Source of the DNA: Onthophagus taurus
Lineage: Eukaryota > Arthropoda > Insecta > Coleoptera > Scarabaeidae
NCBI RefSeq assembly: GCF_036711975.1
Contig: NC_091967.1
Coordinates: 13,578,001-13,642,000 of the forward strand
Reading direction: 5' to 3'
Length of the DNA stretch: 64,000 nt
Notes under the pieces: model-generated
Database searches by the model: none
What the model saw: only the letters and a program-made list of their open reading frames with translations
What the model was told of the DNA's origin: nothing
Shown here: positions 48,032-60,259 of the stretch, one piece after another
How positions within the stretch are numbered: the first letter of the stretch is position 1
Layout: every line of letters starts with the position of its first letter
Made by a program: the position numbers and the translations under genes

Positions 48032-48643
48032 ATGATGAATGTAATCTTGGTAAGATCAACTAATTATTTTTGACGTTATATAACCAAAATGAATTAATTA
48101 CAGTTCACTTTGTGTATTTGTCTGTACACAAATGGTTACCCAACGGACAAAGAAAAATCAGAAGAAATCCAAACAACCGAAGAACAATTAAAAGTAACTG
48201 AAACCAGTTTGAATAAAGAATCTACAGTTATTAACCCGACTGAAACAATAACTTCTAAAAAAGATGAAATAATTTTTGTTACAAATCCAACCCCTACATT
48301 AGGAACAACCACGGTGTATCTTAATTCAACTAAATCACCTGTACTCGATGGCGAAGGTGATAAAAAAATCGAAAACAATTCAGATAACAAAACAAATCAA
48401 GAAAAAATTGTAAGTTCTCCTCTGCCTACGATTACCACCGTGAAAACAGAGGATTCTTCATTACCGGATAAAAATAAGGACGAAGAAAAAGTTATTGCTG
48501 AAGACAGTACATCTAAAAATGAAACTCAATCTACTTTACCTGATGAATGTAAAGAAGAGAAGGAAAAAATTAAAAGGCATGCTGATCCCGAACCGGGACG
48601 TAATAAATTTCGAGAAGCGTGTGCTTTTGCTGTTGTGGGGTAG
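48032..48643 (+). CDS. Secreted peptide precursor D with long Thr/Ser/Glu-rich propart, 185 aa (cluster member)
   Basis: Two coding exons, 48032-48049 (MMNVIL, six codons, GTAAGA donor) and 48104-48643, with a 54-bp phase-0 intron. The joined start MMNVILFTLCICLYTNG is a signal peptide. A long polar region (about residues 20-160) rich in Thr, Ser, Glu, Lys and Asn follows, with several N-x-S/T sites, and is likely disordered and perhaps glycosylated. It ends at a dibasic KIKR site, after which about 21 residues remain: HADPEPGR then NKFREACAFAVVG. The final Gly suits amidation, and the single Cys could pair two peptides. It lies head-to-head with gene C, 651 bp apart. Not a family I recognise. 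Confidence 0.75.
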
Positions 48644-51600
48644 ATAAATTTAAGTTAAATTCTAAAGTTTATGGTATAAAAAATATTATAACATAAATTT
48701 GTATACTTGAAATATATTAAATAAATTTCATTAATAATTTCATGAATGATTGTGATACATTAAAAAGCAAGGAGTAAGTTTTGAGTCAACAATTAAACGA
48801 ACTTACTTTTTGATGCAGGTGGTGCATCAACCGACAAGTCATGTTTAGAGTCTCAATTTGATACAAACTAATCCATGTAGTGACATAAGTAGAACATTAA
48901 TGTAAACCAAAAAAAAAAACAGGAGAAGTCCAGTATACAAACTGATTCCTGGCTATAAGATTTAAAGCTGTAGGAGAAACCTAAAACTTAACGTTGCAAC
49001 ATCTTTCCGTTGAGTTACGAATCAATATTGTATGGTGTTCGATTTTTACATTCAAGATCAAATTTTATTATCGGTTATATTTCATTATTTCTTTAAGTTA
49101 GGTTGAGGGATAGATTTAACATTTCTTGTTAGTATTCTATACAATTGTCAAAGTTAATAACATGTGTGTTAATGCATCTAGAAGTGAGAATAAAAGAAAG
49201 CGTTATTTAAATTTTCGTCCAAGGTTTGAATAAAGTCTGATCGCTGTTAATAATTGTATTTCAGTTCAAGTGCTTTTTGGTTCAGGAAACTTATGTTCAT
49301 ATCGCGTTCCAGGTAGGACAATTCAATCTACCTTTTTTTTTTAATTTAAGACCAGATAATGGAGATGATGAAACACCGTATAATTTTTATTTCGCCCTCC
49401 GCAGGCATCACAAAAAGTGTCAAGTTCTGGAATTGTATCCGAAAGGTAATGATTGATACTTCATCATTTTCCTTCTTTCATCGTATGTATAAAATATCGA
49501 TTCACTGGTTAAGAGCACGTGAATATTAAAGGAGTGAAGTTTGGTCAGATTTTTACTACTACTGTTTACTATTCCTCAAAAAGAAGATTTTTGATCCTTG
49601 AAAACCATCCCAGGTATGGGTAGCCAATGAAATACATAAATTAATATTAAATTCAGTTTTGAACATGTCATAAGATATGTGATTTACTATATTTAACTTT
49701 TCAGATAAATAAATCTTATTGGCATCTTTCAGTATCTTCGTGCGTTGACGTCTTAAAGACTTGATCAAATCATTAACAAGAGTGATAGTAACAAGACGTC
49801 TTCGTAAACGATCTCTTTTTTCAGCATTAACTTGTACGCCTGAAATGTCATGTAGGTGTGTCTTTATCTATACGAGAATGGTACCATTATTGAGACCATT
49901 TTCTGGAAATCCGACACTCAAACACTGAAACAGCTACGGTTTAGAACACCCCAATGCGTATACTAACGCATTGAACTTTGCTCTACGGACATTCATCGTT
50001 GATCCCCCCCCAATTTACTTGATCAATCGATTGTATTACGAAAATAATACGTAGAATGTGAGACGATGCGAAAATTGTTTTTTTTTCTACTGAATTTGTA
50101 GAGGATTTCAATAAAACTATTTACTAGAAGTTTTTTTCTGCATAGACTTGTGAGTAAATTATGCCTCAAAGGGAAAATTCCTTTAGTATTTAAGAAAAAA
50201 CTATTTTTTTCTTGCGTCGAGGTTATTTCTCACTTAGAATGTGTTAAAAACACAATTTACATATTATGTCAATTCTGGTTTAACTTATCAACACTTTCTT
50301 TTGTATTTACAAAAATTTATTGTTTCTGTGTTAGTATTAAAATGTTTGGTGATCTTGAAGAAAATTGCTTTTTATTGATTAACAGATTCGTTCTTGTGTC
50401 GTATTTGGAATATCTTGGGATTCGAATTAAGCGCAGAGATATTTTTTTGTTATTCCTAATTTCTTTTTCATGTCTCGTTCTCTTGGGAAAGCCTCTTTTT
50501 AATAAAAAAAATAAACTTTATTTTCCACAAAGCAGTCGGATTACAGCGATGGACATACATACATGTAAATTAAAATTTTAATTACAAACCGGACGCTTTC
50601 TGTTCGTTTCAAAATGAAAGTTGGGTATTGGTTTCTAGTTTTATTCTCAAGTTAAATATAACTTTAAATTCCTACCGAAAAATTGCACCATCACTTTTAT
50701 AATAATAATATCGTTTATATGGATATTCGTGAATTTATTCCAGGAAGGATTAAGTATACCATATTCCAAATTTAAATTTATTGTGTTAGTTTTTCAATGA
50801 TTTGGTTCTTAACAATAAAATCACTCTAGCGTAATTACGCTTCTCGATAATTTCACCGTGACCAATAAAGCTTTCGCTCTGTTGACATTTGTTTGCCAAA
50901 ACAGTAAATTATGCAAAACAGTCGTTGCATTTAACGTATTTCTCTATTCCGCAAATGTAATTCCATTTAAAATCATTTGGTGCTATACAATATTTATTCT
51001 TGTAAATATTTAAACAGAAATAGAAATCAATGTCATTTACAACATATCTCACATGAAAAATGTATCTCATTAATTCAGCCTTAGAAATCTTTTTTGATGT
51101 TGATCGGGTGCAAACAGGTTTAATATTCCCTTTTTCTTGGTGCTATCCCTTTGGGATATTGGGTATTTTCTGACTTTCATCGCTCTCGGTAGCACTATTT
51201 ACAAAACGTCATGGTCCTTCGTGAATGTTTACCCCATTTTCGTTCGCATTTGTACGTGACACAAGTAAAACTTTCGGTAAACACCGTTAGTACGTTAGGA
51301 TGGACCAGCATTTATCTTTAAAAATATTTCTTTTAAAGATGTAATTTAATTGCCTTTAAAGAATTCAATTTATGTAATTCCAATTATTATTCATGGCATG
51401 GTTAGCGTGGTTGCGGTTTTGCAGTAATAAATCTTCAGTTATCAGTGTTTCTCTTTACATAAATGAGCTGGTTCTCAGTAATAGAGTTGTGGGGTTAACC
51501 TTCTTACTTAATTCAGATGAGATTAATACTATGCAATTCAAACTAACGTAGTATTTGGTTAGTTTGGTCGATTTAAAGGAAAATTGATCGCTATTTACTT

Positions 51601-52270
51601 CTGTCAGACAAGGATTGTTTTTGTAAAATAACAACCAATGATTTGAAATTTATACAAAGTTATCAAAATCATGGTTTAAATGCAATTCTGAATTAATTTA
51701 TGTTTCATGTCACACGTGACTAAGTGGTAAAGTTTAATGTATTATAGACCACAACCTCACAACAACTATGTTAGGAAAGCATAACTATAAATTAATAAAG
51801 CAATTTGAAACTGTATTACTAGTTAAAAGATGGTTATGTCCGGCTTCTGAAATAGATGATATCTCTATTATTTAGCACTAAGTGCTGTATAGTTGCAGTA
51901 TAAGTCCGGTTGAAGAGATCTTAATACGAGAGCTATGAATGTAATAACAACTCCATTTAACATGAATTTCCATATCTGTAATCCTATACGGCACTCTAAC
52001 TAATTACATGATGATGTTAATAATGAAATAAAGAATTGGTACAAAAATACCTAAAAGGAATATAAATATGTAATTAACCAAGAAAATATAGGAACTAATT
52101 GAACTACTATTCTATTAACATTCTAAATTGAATGTTAATAAAACAAATATTGACAAAAATCTGAATTTAATAGACTCTATAAATTAAGTCTGATTAGATT
52201 CAATGAATTGAATGAACTTTCAAATATAAACCTATAATCTGGATTTCTGACCTTTGGATGGGTTAAATCG
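48644..52270. other. Gene-free stretch of about 3.6 kb
   Basis: No gene supported. The longest frame (50150-50581, plus) is rich in Phe, Leu, Ile and Lys, lacks an ATG at its left end and has no splice context, so it is likely chance in AT-rich DNA. A less AT-rich patch lies at about 51110-51300. Confidence 0.5.
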
Positions 52271-52393
52271 ATGATGAAAACGATTCTCTTCTTATTGGCA
52301 GCTTTCTCTTGGACGAGTACGGCAAGTAAAAGGCGTTTAATTTCGATGAAAATGCCAGAGAAGAAATCAGAAATTGAAATAACGAAAGGATAA
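52271..52393 (+). CDS. Candidate signal-peptide sORF, 40 aa
   Basis: The frame begins MMKTILFLLAAFSWTSTA, a textbook signal peptide, followed by a SKRR basic site and ends ITKG before TAA. Beyond that stop the same frame stays open for another 25 codons (GFEKCVILENG, DHCGLKEK; two Cys) before a second stop. It may be a short secreted peptide, or a longer secreted protein whose frame now carries a nonsense codon, or the first exon of a spliced gene whose donor I cannot identify. It is less AT-rich than its surroundings. Not recognised. Confidence 0.4.
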   Translation: MMKTILFLLAAFSWTSTASKRRLISMKMPEKKSEIEITKG

Positions 52394-52633
52394 GGCTTTG
52401 AAAAATGTGTGATCCTAGAAAATGGATTGGACCATTGTGGTCTTAAAGAGAAAATAAAAGTTCTTGTCTCATAATGGAGAGATGTCTGGTTAAACTATAA
52501 CTCTCCCGATATAATCCATCCCTAAATCTCTAATGTTAGAACGAAAAAGTTTGCTAAGCCACGTTTTACGTGGTGTTATATATAAAAAAGTAAATGTATA
52601 TATAAAAGAGTAATTCCAAGTATTCCGATTATG

Positions 52634-52676
<43 letters not shown>

Positions 52677-55600
52677 TTATTTGTTGTTATCTGACTATTT
52701 ACCTAAATAAATTATAAAGCTATGGACTACAAGTTAAATGATTCTCCTACAATATGGCAATTATATGTTTCTATGTATTATTTATTTTTTAACCCCTATA
52801 ATATCCTTCGCTTGTAGCGCACTAATTTGACTTGGCAGAAGCACTTTGCCAGTAATTACAAGTCTCCTAACCAGACATTGTAAGACATATAACATGTGGC
52901 TTATTTATAGCCCTCTCTATTGTTCTTGTGAACAAAACGATAACGTAAAAGTAAAAAATACCTTATTGATTTTCCTATTCAGAAGTTCCTACAATCACGG
53001 TCATTTACCTTACGATTGAGTAACCGAACACAGCCGGTCGATATAACCATAATGTGTGTTATTAAGGAAGCATTGTGTTAACCGACTCTCTCCCACAATT
53101 TATGTCGTTTAGACTTGTTAAAGTTCACAGGGTTGATCCCGCATACTCGTAAGTGTTACCACGAAACCACACAAAAGCGACAAGTTTCCTGTGATGTTCC
53201 GTTGCTCGATTTTCTTTGATATTGGATTTCCAAATCCTTACTTATCTTATCTTAAGGCTGGAGCAATCTTACAAACTGATTAAAAATTTCACTTAAATAG
53301 ATAAACAATTACTTTAGACAATGAAATTAGTCTAAGTTACATAATTGATAGCTTCTTCACGTATAATTACCGTACCAACTTAATTAATGGTTCGTAACAA
53401 GTTCACTTAAATGCAGTTTGGGTAATTGTTTCTAAATTGAAGTCACCGTTAACGATTACATGCGTCACGAGATTTGACAGTTTCTATGAATTTGGATGTG
53501 CTTGGTTCATATTGATTCGTTTTCGAGTTCATTATCCACTGCCTGTCGATTTAATTGTTCGCTGTCAGTTAAATGACTACCGGAATAGTCCCAATATTTG
53601 CATGGAACTCTCATTTTCAAACTAAACATTATACCATTTACTTCGTATTTACTCATTTCGGCAAGAATAAATATGCTATTCTCCGGATGGTTACCTTCAA
53701 ATTAGCGTTTTAATCTTACAATTGATTGGGTTACGTTAATTAATTAATCAACACTCAGTTAGTTGGAACATTTTAAATCGTGTGAACACTCCAAGTTCAA
53801 TAATTTGCTTATAGAGATATCGATTCTTCGAAATTCAATAACGATGCTATTCTAAAGTTTACATGCAATATGCGCTGAAGGACCAGAATCGCGTAAAATT
53901 GCGTTTACTGGGAGGCTATGTGGTTATTGCGTTACGACCTTCTGGGGGTTCTATATCGTTTTATAGTGTTTGACACTGATGTTCCTAAAATATACTCAGT
54001 ATCCAGTAAAGCTTTTATAAATTTTTGATACAAAATCAATACATATGTACAAAAAGAAGCCTGTAACATGTATAAAATATCGTTTATGTTATATAAAAGG
54101 TACTTGGAATTGGTTGATTGTTATTATGTAAGACTTCTTTATTGTTGGAGAAACATGACCTAAATAAGTCGACAACAAAATATTCGCCTACAAAGTTTGC
54201 TCAAACTAATTCCTTTAAGATTTCACCGAGAATTTGAATGAATGGTTTTGGGAAGGTACGTCCAGTTTCATTTAGACAATGCCAAAGAACTTCTGCGAAC
54301 TAATTACGCAGATTGTAACGAAACACTTCCCCAACAATAATGATCCGCAAATATAGGGCAATTAAAACGAATAAATTATTTAACTAAAATGTAACATTGT
54401 AATATGTTTATTTTTAGAACGAACTTGAAATATCACACTAAATCAATCGATGTGGTTAAATTAATTCGTTGAATAATGGTAACACGAAATCTAATTATAA
54501 TCGACGAATAATGACAGCTTTCAATAAATTTTCTTTTTGAGCCTCATTAATTAGTATTGAAATTTATTGGGTGTTAACAAGAACAGAAATAATTTTAGGC
54601 TACTAATTGTATTTTAAGCTTAAAATTGTCGGATAATAATGTTGTCATAACCTTGTAGTGCAATATCGGATTTGAAATCTATTAAATTTCTTTTCAGTAA
54701 ATATTTGTTACATCTAAAAGCGTTAAACAAGTCACTACAAAGGTATCGATTACATAAACAATTTAATGTGAACTTTGAAACAATCTTCCGCTTGCGTTGC
54801 AGTTAAATAAAGTTAACTTGGTTAAAATTAAATTGTTTTGTCTTCAAAATTTTTTGCAAAATTTAACAAAATGAAAAGATTAGATAAATTAATGATAAAC
54901 AATTTAAAAAGTTAATTTTAAGATCAAAGTGATTAAGAGTACTGATTTTCTGCAAGTTACTACTTCCGTTGGAATACTATTCATAAAGGATTTTCCAATA
55001 TTAACGAAGTTTGAAATGGATAAAACTTTTGACTGGAAAGTTATCAAATTTACTTCTAAAGATATTTTATCTAAAGTTAAATTCAAAAGAGTGTAATGAG
55101 AAATTCCTTGGCACTGTTGTTGTTTTACAAGATAGGAAGTTTTGTGGAGTAATCGTTGAATTATTTATCAATTAATCGTTTTCGACTAAGCTTATTTAAA
55201 GGTCGTTCTAATCTCCTTAAGTAGAAAAGCAATGGTGGGATGTTCAGAGTATGATTGAAAACTGGTCTTTTGAGAGTGGTCATTAAATCTTAGATTGAGG
55301 TTATCTACTTTACTGTAATGTTACGTATTAATTGTCTATTTTAGTGCTTTAATTTTGATTAAATTTTAATTGCAATTATTATTAAATTATGTTAAGTGTT
55401 AATCATTAACATCCATCCGGTGTGCCTTTCCTCTATATTGACATTTTAGCAACTACACACCCTACTGTTCATAATACCATGGGAAACTCTAGTTTATAGT
55501 ATCGCAGAACAAGTATCGACCAGGAAATTATTATTGAAAATAATTTCTTTCTTAATTCCTTTCACAAACATATTTACACTTTTCAATAATTAGGCTTTTA

Positions 55601-56340
55601 TCCAGCGCTGCGCATTATGATATGTGACAAATATTGCCAAATATCCAAATAGGAAGGTGATGTGATTACAAACTAATAATCGTGAAAATCTAATAATTTG
55701 CCGTTTGATGTCCGCAAATGAACGTAATTCAAACGTGTCAAATGCTCTCAGCAATATCTATCTACTATTCGATGAAAAGTTAAAAAATGTATTTACATAA
55801 TTTTGAAATCATATCATTATGAAGTAATTAAGCATGGATTATTGTATTCTAAAACTTAAGTAGTATATCCAGTGTTTATAATAATAGCTGTGGTAGTTGC
55901 AGTCTCGCAGGTTATAATTGTTATTTCTTGGGTATTATATGATTTTGAGAAAATATCAGATCAAGTTTTTTGAGATATACTGAGTTTTTGAGTTTCCATT
56001 GTTTAGTTTATAAAATAACAAAAATGTTTCAAAACTAGATTCAATTTTCCTACCTGATATGTTTTTATATGTATGTGGAAAAAATTTGAGACGGGTTTAT
56101 ATCTCTCCATGTTTTCAACGTTTCTAATGTGGCGTGTAACATTGTTTGGAAAGCTGACCTCTTATTTAGTGTTATCTATCTCACTGCATTGATCGCTAGC
56201 TCTAAATGGCCGGGTGTTTGACCAAAAAACCATGAAGTTAATACTCGAATTTTTAATCTAGAGGTAAATAATCGAAATATTACAATACGTAGTCGGTATC
56301 TCTACTTAACTCATCTACTCGCCCAATATAACCAGTTTTT
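52394..56340. other. Gene-free stretch
   Basis: Apart from the microsatellite I see no supported feature. A less AT-rich patch at about 53020-53220 has no good frame. It could be regulatory DNA or the inside of a long intron. Confidence 0.45.
52636..52671. repeat. (TA)n microsatellite
   Basis: An uninterrupted TA dinucleotide run of about 36 bp. Confidence 0.95.
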
Positions 56341-56344
56341 ACAA

Positions 56345-56545
56345 AAGTAGTTGCAGGGTTGGGTTGTGTTGCATTGTGTTAAGTTGGGTTGCGTTGACTT
56401 GAGTTGCGTTGGGTTGGGTTGGGTTGTAGTTAATACTTGAATTCTTAATCCAGAGCTTGCTCGTCCTTGTTCGCCCACTATATCGAGTATTTACAAAAGC
56501 AGGTGTTGCGTTGCATTGGGTTGTGTTGGGTTGTAGTTGTCCATT
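56345..56545 (+). repeat. Degenerate TTGGG/TTGCG pentamer tract
   Basis: Two blocks (about 56355-56435 and 56500-56540) are built from imperfect copies of GGGTT, GCGTT and GTGTT. Similar short tracts occur on either strand inside fliI intron 8 (about 25677-25695 as AACCC, and about 26567-26590 as GGGTT). Such G-runs can form quadruplex structures. Confidence 0.7.
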
Positions 56546-58260
56546 AAGTTAATAACAGCCTCGACACCCTCCAACTACCACTCTCACCCTCGTTCGAGAA
56601 TGTACAGTATTATTGTAATTAATCACTTGGCAAAACCAGATAATTCTAAAACTGAAAATGAAAAGCAACTAATAATGCGTTTCTTCTCTTTCATTGGATT
56701 TATTATAATAATGATAATCCTTTAGAGATTAATGCCTTTGTAAGAGATGTGACATTATTAGGTTGATTTTAAAATTAAATAATACGATATGTATACGGTT
56801 TTAGAGTTTTTGGTTAAAACCTGTAAGGTAATGAATTCCACATATTTTGCACTGTTAAAGTTAAAAGCTTTATTAGAGTGTTGACTATATATTTGCCCTC
56901 GTTTGCTCAACTTTAGCTTATATTACTCTCATATGGCGTTGATCTTTCTCCTATTTAACGGGTTAATTACCAGGAAACCGATTATAATGAAACGATTTCA
57001 CTGAACTTTATAATGTACAAGCCATAATAACGTAAGCTAGAAAGGATATTATTCGATGGAAATACGAGTTATTAAATTGAATAAAAAAAATACAGTTAAG
57101 CTCATTATATTGCTTATAGAGCTTTTCTTAACAACGATTTTTGGTACAGTTTTTAAGAAAAGTGAAATAAGCTTTACAAATGAAATATTAATTAGATATT
57201 TTTACAGCGATTTCCACTTAAAAATAAATTTCCAACGATTTTCAATGAGAATATCAGACAATAGTAGAAGTTACAAAAGCATTCTTGAAAGGTATAGTTG
57301 CGTTAAATAATCGTGACACAAACGTCGTTTATATAGAAAATTCTTATAAAAAAGTGTTGAAAGTGCCAAGAAACGTTGACGTGATCTCAAAAAGGTATTT
57401 CCGTACACAGATCAGAAGGTTTCAACCGAGTGACACGATTTTTGAACTTGTCTGTACAATAGGGGAAGGTAGTCCAAAGAGAGTAACTTCTTTTCATCGA
57501 GAAATGGTTTTGTGAGTAAAACATACTCATTTCAAAAGTTTCATTATTAATCCTTGAACCCTTTTTTACTTTGATTTTCATTTCTTTATTGTAACTTAAA
57601 TGCTAATTTAATTACAAACACTATCAATAAAAGTTTGAAAAGTTAGAAAACTCTTAATGAGCTTCTTATTATCAGTTGAGACAAATAAAATCTCAAAAAA
57701 AAACATAAATTTCGATTTTATAACTTTTACAAAACTTATTTCAATATGATTAGTGGTCTTTATGATAAAACAGTGGAGCGAGTAAGCGTATACGTTCCTT
57801 ATTCGTTTCATATTTACTCACTTCAATTAGTAAAGTTTATGTACTAGCTACCATTTTATTTTAGAATAAATCACCTGCATTGGGTTAGGTATTTATGATG
57901 TCAGTACGAAACGAGATTATTCTAAAATAGTAGCTATTATAAATTGAATTTAATAATAATAGACGCTACAGTAATGAACGTTATTACAGTATATCGTATA
58001 GGATTAAGAGTTCGACATGTATTGAGTTTCGTTTTCTATTTTACATGCCAAACATACCGAATCGGCAATATTAATAGAGGATTTCGCTTCATTGAAGGTA
58101 AATCCCCTAAACCTCTAAAACTAGTCGACTGCACAAATTGTACGTTGAAGCGCATTAGCCCATGTTCAAATTGGAAGTGAAAAGTAACGCTGGACTGTAT
58201 CGCTGGGATATAATTGTACATTTTTTAATAACCCATAATTTCTTTTTCAAAAGTCATAAC
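56546..58260. other. Gene-free stretch
   Basis: No supported gene on either strand. Several frames of 60-85 codons occur but lack start, splice or composition support. Confidence 0.45.
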
Positions 58261-58269
58261 GTATATAGA

Positions 58270-58560
58270 AAAATTAACAACACTATTTTATACATAGCAT
58301 GAGTCAATATTCACTTCTCCTTTCTTAACACAGCCTCATTCCTCAATTGTCCTGGCAACAGAATTCAAATTATCAGGCTTAATAAAATATATCTTTTCTT
58401 TTATTTGTTTCTGTAACCAAAAAGTCCATTGGAGTTGATTTGGGAAACCGTGGTGGCTAAACTATTGGTGAAATTTCTCGTATTCCATACAAGAGGTCAT
58501 TGTGTTGACAAAACATTATTGCGCACTATTGTAAAGAAAAGTTCTCAGCTTAAATAGTGA
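58270..58560 (-). mobile_element. Mariner-like transposase C-terminal scrap
   Basis: The minus strand reads, across frames, PPRFPKSTPMDF followed by LQKQIKEKIYFIKPDNLN and VARTIEE. This is a decayed form of the 'PPRSPDLTPlDFflWG.lK..vy..kp..l..l' block seen in mariner-like transposases, the same group as the fragment at about 2 kb. It is short and broken; the family call is tentative. Confidence 0.4.
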
Positions 58561-58819
58561 ATCTTTTTTCAAATGATCTTAGTATGTCACTTCTCACTTG
58601 AATCTCTTCTCTGTATGTCACTCGCTTCGTCTTCGGTTGCGTCGTAAATAAGCATTCTCTCCATGAAATAGAGTCCTATGATCCCCATGAGATTCTCCGG
58701 GGTAGGATTGGGTCTTGAGTAGTGATTTATAAATTGGCATAAATACACATTGTTTGTCGGATAACCCACGCATAGGGGTCTAAATGACAAAGCGCTTTAT
58801 GTTTCGCCTTTCTTTATAG

Positions 58820-59060
58820 ATGTAAGGATGACCCGTAGAATTTACAACTGTTGCAAGAATCGTACAGACAGATGTTGGACATGTTCAGTAAGACTTTTGA
58901 GCGCCTGAGATAGTCACATGAGAGTTTTCGCCAGGATGTCGTCCGGACCAGGTGCTTTATTATTACTTTTTATACCTTTCATTGCAGATATCGGCTCATT
59001 TTCTGACAATAAGGGTTACCATTATTAGACTCTGTCCTATAATAATGGCTTCAAAATCCA
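58820..59060 (-). mobile_element. LINE RT N-terminal scrap
   Basis: The minus strand encodes EPISAMKGIKSNNKAPGPDDI followed by LAKTL (about 58910-58995). This is the highly typical 'ei..ai..lk.nKaPGpDgi..e.l' start of a LINE reverse-transcriptase domain. Frames on either side are broken, so it is an inactive fragment. Confidence 0.7.
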
Positions 59061-59819
59061 AAATATTACCATGGTTGACTTTCTTTGCCACTCCTAAGAC
59101 TTTTTGGCAGTAGTTAGCGTAGTATACTCAGTTTTTTTTTGTTTAAATGATCTGAGTAATCTGATTCAAAGCCTATGGTTAAGTCAAACCATAGGTAGGC
59201 AATTTTAAAGCTGCATACGTCTGATCACTTAAACTGCTTTGAATTGTTGTTTGATATGCCATGGTACCCAGATGACAACGATAAAAGTTGCGGTGGAAAA
59301 TGATATTAAAAAGAATTCAAACTCTCCACTGATATGCAACAATTACTTTATCGATGGCGGAATTTTCGAGGAATTCTACCAGCAAGAACAAGACAGTTTA
59401 GTTTTGTATTCACAAATAACGTATTACATTATCATAATCAATTTGTTCACTCCTCGTTCCGTTCGTCTCCGGAGATATAAAAATGATAAAATTCGATACG
59501 CTCAGCTCACACAAAATTTATTCATTTAAAATTCATTAATATAGATACCTTTTGCTGTGTTTGTTTTCAATTTTAAATTTAAAACTTTTAAATTTGTGCA
59601 TTTCTCACTGTTTACATTTGGGAATATTGTTTTGCGGTTTATGTAATTTTATGGAACCAACGTGGTTTTATTTTGTCTTCACCTTCACAAAGTGTCGCGT
59701 ATTTAAAATTCATTATTTCTTGTACGTTATAGTTCAGACAATTTTATTTGATGAAATCAATAAAAAATTGAAATATACTTAAATTAATGTCAATCATTTA
59801 ATGATTTGGTAAGATAAAT

Positions 59820-60246
59820 ATGAAATCGCCTACACACGCACGTCTGCGCAGTGATTTTGTTGCGGGATACATCAACTTGGTAAAGGATCCTTCGTCCAAA
59901 GCGAATACAGCGTCTATTTGGCGTCGCGACGTTTCAGACGAAAGTCGACAAATACTCGGACGACAGTTTCCAACGAATTTAATGACTTAAATATTATATA
60001 TAAATAAGAACAATTCTTATAAAAAAATATCCGTGGTTCAATTTCAATTTTACAAACATTTTAAAATTAAATTAATTTTTTTGGTGCGAATTATTAAGAG
60101 AAAAATAAAAAGAAAGTATTAGAAAGTGTACAATAATTACTTTTTAGTAATGATAATTCCATCTAGAATTAAGCAATCGAAAAAGTTTAAATATTCTTAT
60201 TCGATGGAGGTGTTTGAACATCTATGTTAATCAAAATATAATAAGG
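59820..60246 (+). promoter_or_regulatory. Possible promoter and non-coding first exon
   Basis: A CpG-rich patch (59830-59970, with CTGCGCAGTG, GGCGTCGCGACG and similar) stands out in an AT-rich desert. Downstream, ATAAGGTAAGTTAAT at about 60241-60255 is a near-ideal splice donor. No start codon with a good frame lies between. This would fit a 5' UTR exon of a gene whose coding part lies to the right of the window, but it could be coincidence. Confidence 0.3.
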
Positions 60247-60259
60247 TAAGTTAATTTTT

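Noticed and set aside
50150-50581. 143-codon plus-strand open frame
   Set aside because: It lacks an ATG at the left end, is rich in Phe/Leu/Ile/Lys as expected from AT-rich DNA, and has no splice or promoter context.
59239-59529. 96-codon plus-strand frame upstream of the CpG-rich patch
   Set aside because: No supporting start, splice or domain evidence; the early part overlaps the end of a LINE-bearing region.
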